Positions 61,554-64,000 of a stretch of DNA of 64,000 nucleotides are shown piece by piece. Within the stretch, counting starts at the first letter, position 1, and each line of letters starts with the position of its first letter. The stretch lies in contig OZ022346.1 of NCBI GenBank assembly GCA_963989245.1, forward strand, positions 5,002,881 to 5,066,880, in the 5' to 3' direction. The translations under genes were made by a program, and so were the position numbers. The notes beneath the pieces were generated by a model. It was given only the letters and a program-made list of their open reading frames with translations. It had not been told where the DNA came from and did no database searches. Source of the DNA: Nansenia antarctica (lineage: Eukaryota; Chordata; Actinopteri; Argentiniformes; Microstomatidae).

Positions 61554-63975
61554 CCTCCTTCACAGCCCATGCCTGACGCCAGAGAGGACGGATATGCGGG
61601 TTCGAAAACTTCTCCAGCCTGTTAACGAAGGAGAGCGAACCTCGAAGGGGGTGACCGAAAATGATCTGTGCTGGTGAGAGGTTGCAGTCTGGGTCGGGTG
61701 TATTACGCAACTGTATCATCGCGCGCAAGAAGCGATCCTGGTCGAGACTGCCCGCCGGGCCACTGTTGGACATCAGAAGCCGCTTCGCAGTCTTAACAGC
61801 GACCTCCGCTCTCCCGTTAGACTGTGGGAAACTGACGGAGGACACACGATGCCTGATCTGCCATAGGCGGAGGAAGTCCTGAGTGTGGCTTGCCATAAAT
61901 TCCGGGCCGCCATCGCTTGAAAGCTCCTCAGGCACCCCAAAGGTCCGAAAGAATGAGCGGAGGTGGCGAACAAGGCCAGCTGCGCCTCCAGCATCAGTCC
62001 CGGCCGCAGCGCCCAGGACCTCCACCCAGCCTGAGAGCCGATCCCCGACGAACGGTGGCGGAGATGACAGAGGGGGCGTAGCTGCCTGTGATGGAGCATT
62101 GCGGTTGCAGTCCGCGCACCCGGTCCTGACAGTGCGGATATCCCCAGACATCCCAGGCCAGTAGACTATGGCCCGGGCGTGCTGCTCCATCGCCGAAACC
62201 CCCTGGTGGGCAGCATGAAGGTGTCGAAGGACTCTCTCGCGGAGGGATAGGGGAATCACGACGCGATCCTGATACAGCAAGACCCCGTCCTGCGCATAGA
62301 TGGAGTCACAGACCGGCGACAAACTCACCACGGCAGGGTCATGCGCGTCCACTCCGTCCCCGTGCTCAATCATGTCCAGCAGGCGGCCGAGGCATGCGTC
62401 AGCCGCTGTCTCTTGCGCGAGGAGGGGCCAGGAGACGGCGCCGAGCTCCTGAGCATCGATGCAGATGGAAGCCATGAGTGCCAACTCGACAGTGTCAGGC
62501 ACGCCTGGCGGTTCCAGGGAGAGGCCGCTAGCCGAGCCCGAGGGGGAAGGGTGCCTTGAGGCAGCGTCAGCGGCATGGTTGCTCACGCCAGGGAGGTAAA
62601 CAATCTCGAAACGCCATGGGAGGGTACGCTGTTTGAGCCTGAACAAGCGTGAGTTTGTGATCTCGTCGAGTGTGCGGTCCCCGAAGATCTTCACCAGGGG
62701 CTTGTGGTCGGTGACCACGACGAGATCGTCGCATCCCTGCGTGAAGTATCGTGCCTGCTCCAGACCCCAGGCCACGGCCAGGGCCTCCCCTTCGATAGCC
62801 GCATAACGCTGCTCCGCGGAGGACAGGAAGCGAGACCCAGCGAGTGTGATTCTCCAACCTCCCGGGCAGCAGTCCGGCACGCCCGAGGCACAGCTGCAAT
62901 GCTGTTGGAGAAGGAAGTAGCCAATGCCTCGCCTGGACCAGTCGGGGCGGAGGCAGGTGCGCTTCTGCATGTCAAAGATCTCTACACCTTCGCGAATGGC
63001 CCCAATTATGGCATGCTTAGACGCCTGGAAGGCCTCCTCCAGCTCGGTTGACCATGCGAACTTGCAGCGTGGGCTGAGGAAGGGCTTGAAAGGAGCCATA
63101 GTATCGCGCAACTGGGCGTAGTTAGTCACTTGATTGAAAAGGCCGAACCAGCTTCTGATATCTGTCGTGGAGACCGGGCTGGGGAAGTCCCGGATGGCGT
63201 CCAGGTATTTGGGAAGTGGCTCGATGGTAGCGTCCGACACCCTGAAGCCAGCGAAGTCCACGCTCCTCTGCGCAAACTGAAACTTGCCCGGGTTCAACAC
63301 GACGCCTGACCGCCCGACACGTGTCAGGAAATCGATGGTCCTCCACCAGTGCTGCTCCAAGTCGGTGTCGTAGTGGACCGTGTCATCCACACACCGTTCC
63401 TTGCGTTCAAAGTCTGAGAGGATGGCGTCAAAACGGCGGTTGTAGCCATCACCCGACGAGAGGAAACCCTGTGGTGCCCTGGTGTAACGCCACCGGCCAA
63501 AGGGAGTGATGAAAGTTGTCAGATGACGGTCAGACTCGCGCAGTGGCACACTGTGATAACCATTCCAAGCGTCCGTGACTGTCTTCCAGGTGCCCTTCGG
63601 GACACGACGTGCGAGGTGGAATGGGGACTCAGTGGCGAACGTCTCACGCTGGCAGAACTTATTGAGAGGGGAAAGGTCCACGGTCCTGCGGGGGGACCCG
63701 TCGTGCTTCCGGGTAACCACCATCCGGTGGCACCATGTAACCGGTTCGCCGTACGGCACACGCTCGATGACACCAAGGGCCTCGTCCCGGAGAAGGTCGT
63801 CGTGGACCTTCTGCTGCCAGTGGAGAGGCACACCGGCTGCGGTGTGGCACGCTTTCGGCGCGGCAGCAGGGTCCACATGCATCTCGACGGGCGGCCCCTC
63901 CATGCAAGGCAATGCCCGATGGGGGCACGTGTTAAATGTAGATGAGGCATACCTCTCAATCAACCACCCCTTCAT
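61480..63975 (-). pseudogene. Gypsy Pol: reverse transcriptase, RNase H, integrase (831 codons open, partial)
   Basis: Reverse transcriptase blocks RTVDLSPLNKFC, TRAPQGFLSSGDGY and the catalytic CVDD are followed by RNase H (ATDHKPLVKIF-like TDHKPLVKIFGDRTL, NHAADAASRH), the integrase zinc finger (HLHAAHQG ... CADCNRN) and the integrase core (SSDGGPEFMA with the second Asp; SNGRAEVAVK with the Glu). Between PPLSSPPPF and GDRLSGWVEV the block normally carrying the first catalytic Asp is missing, an in-frame deletion. The frame is lost at about 61520-61555, where the integrase C terminus continues in another frame (61553-60996). The true start is upstream of the window end. Confidence 0.85.
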
Positions 63976-64000
63976 CCGGCTATTGTTCTCAGGCTCGCAA

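Larger units (their letters stand above)
60944..64000 (-). mobile_element. Ty3/Gypsy retrotransposon interior (cut by window edge)
   Basis: Pol-derived coding sequence in the order reverse transcriptase, RNase H, integrase, C-terminal tail, then the LTR at 60567-60943. Gag, protease and the 5' LTR would lie beyond 64000. GC content is clearly higher than the neighbourhood, as expected for a recent insertion. Confidence 0.88.

Noticed and set aside
62341..63945. Plus-strand frames opposite Gypsy Pol
   Set aside because: GC-rich antisense shadows of the minus-strand polyprotein.

Overview
The window is vertebrate genomic DNA, most likely from a ray-finned (teleost) fish. It has spliced genes with GT-AG introns, several families of non-LTR retrotransposon, hAT and Tc1 transposons, V-SINE and other tRNA-derived SINEs, a Ty3/Gypsy polyprotein, an endogenous retrovirus fragment, and an unusual amount of micro- and minisatellite DNA. 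There are no prokaryotic features.

Layout. (1) 1-20 kb: two tandem copies of a C2H2 zinc-finger gene on the + strand, each with three coding exons and the same splice phases. Copy A (1753-8589, 834 codons) has 18 fingers. Copy B (14375-19115, 696 codons) has 13. The copies also share introns, flanks and intronic minisatellites. Between them lie Tc1 remnants, a minus-strand exon for a small single-pass membrane protein, and a 5' promoter module of the zinc-finger family with CTCF-like and YY1-like sites. A third, orphan promoter module sits at 25.1 kb. (2) 19.3-37.5 kb: a transposon graveyard. It holds a solo LTR containing a hAT element that contains a SINE, LINE tails, a 1.16-kb inverted-terminus element, a telomere-like minisatellite, an LTR plus env remnant of an endogenous retrovirus, a broken minus-strand gene of a transposase-like uncharacterised family (28.1-30.4 kb), and a three-level nest (LINE containing a Tc1 foldback containing a CR1/L2 LINE). 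(3) 37.6-59.05 kb: fifteen consecutive exons of rock2 (Rho-associated kinase 2), covering the coiled coil, the Rho-binding region and the first part of the split PH domain with its C1 insert. The kinase half and the last exons are not in the window. (4) 60.5-64 kb: a minus-strand Ty3/Gypsy element cut by the window edge.

Most interesting signal: in rock2, tandem repeats repeatedly begin exactly at splice junctions and contain the splice site plus adjacent exon bases. Examples are a 15-copy 48-bp repeat of an acceptor plus 18 exon bases, an array of about 73 copies of a GTGAGT donor, a 9-copy donor repeat, two decoy acceptors before the C1 exon, and decayed copies of an exon end. Exon C has its donor inside a GT microsatellite and a 550-bp pyrimidine tract before its acceptor. 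This looks like recurrent splice-junction-seeded minisatellite birth within one gene.

Limits: all calls are by eye from sequence and family knowledge. No alignments or database searches were run, and exon borders were set by splice consensus plus reading-frame continuity.
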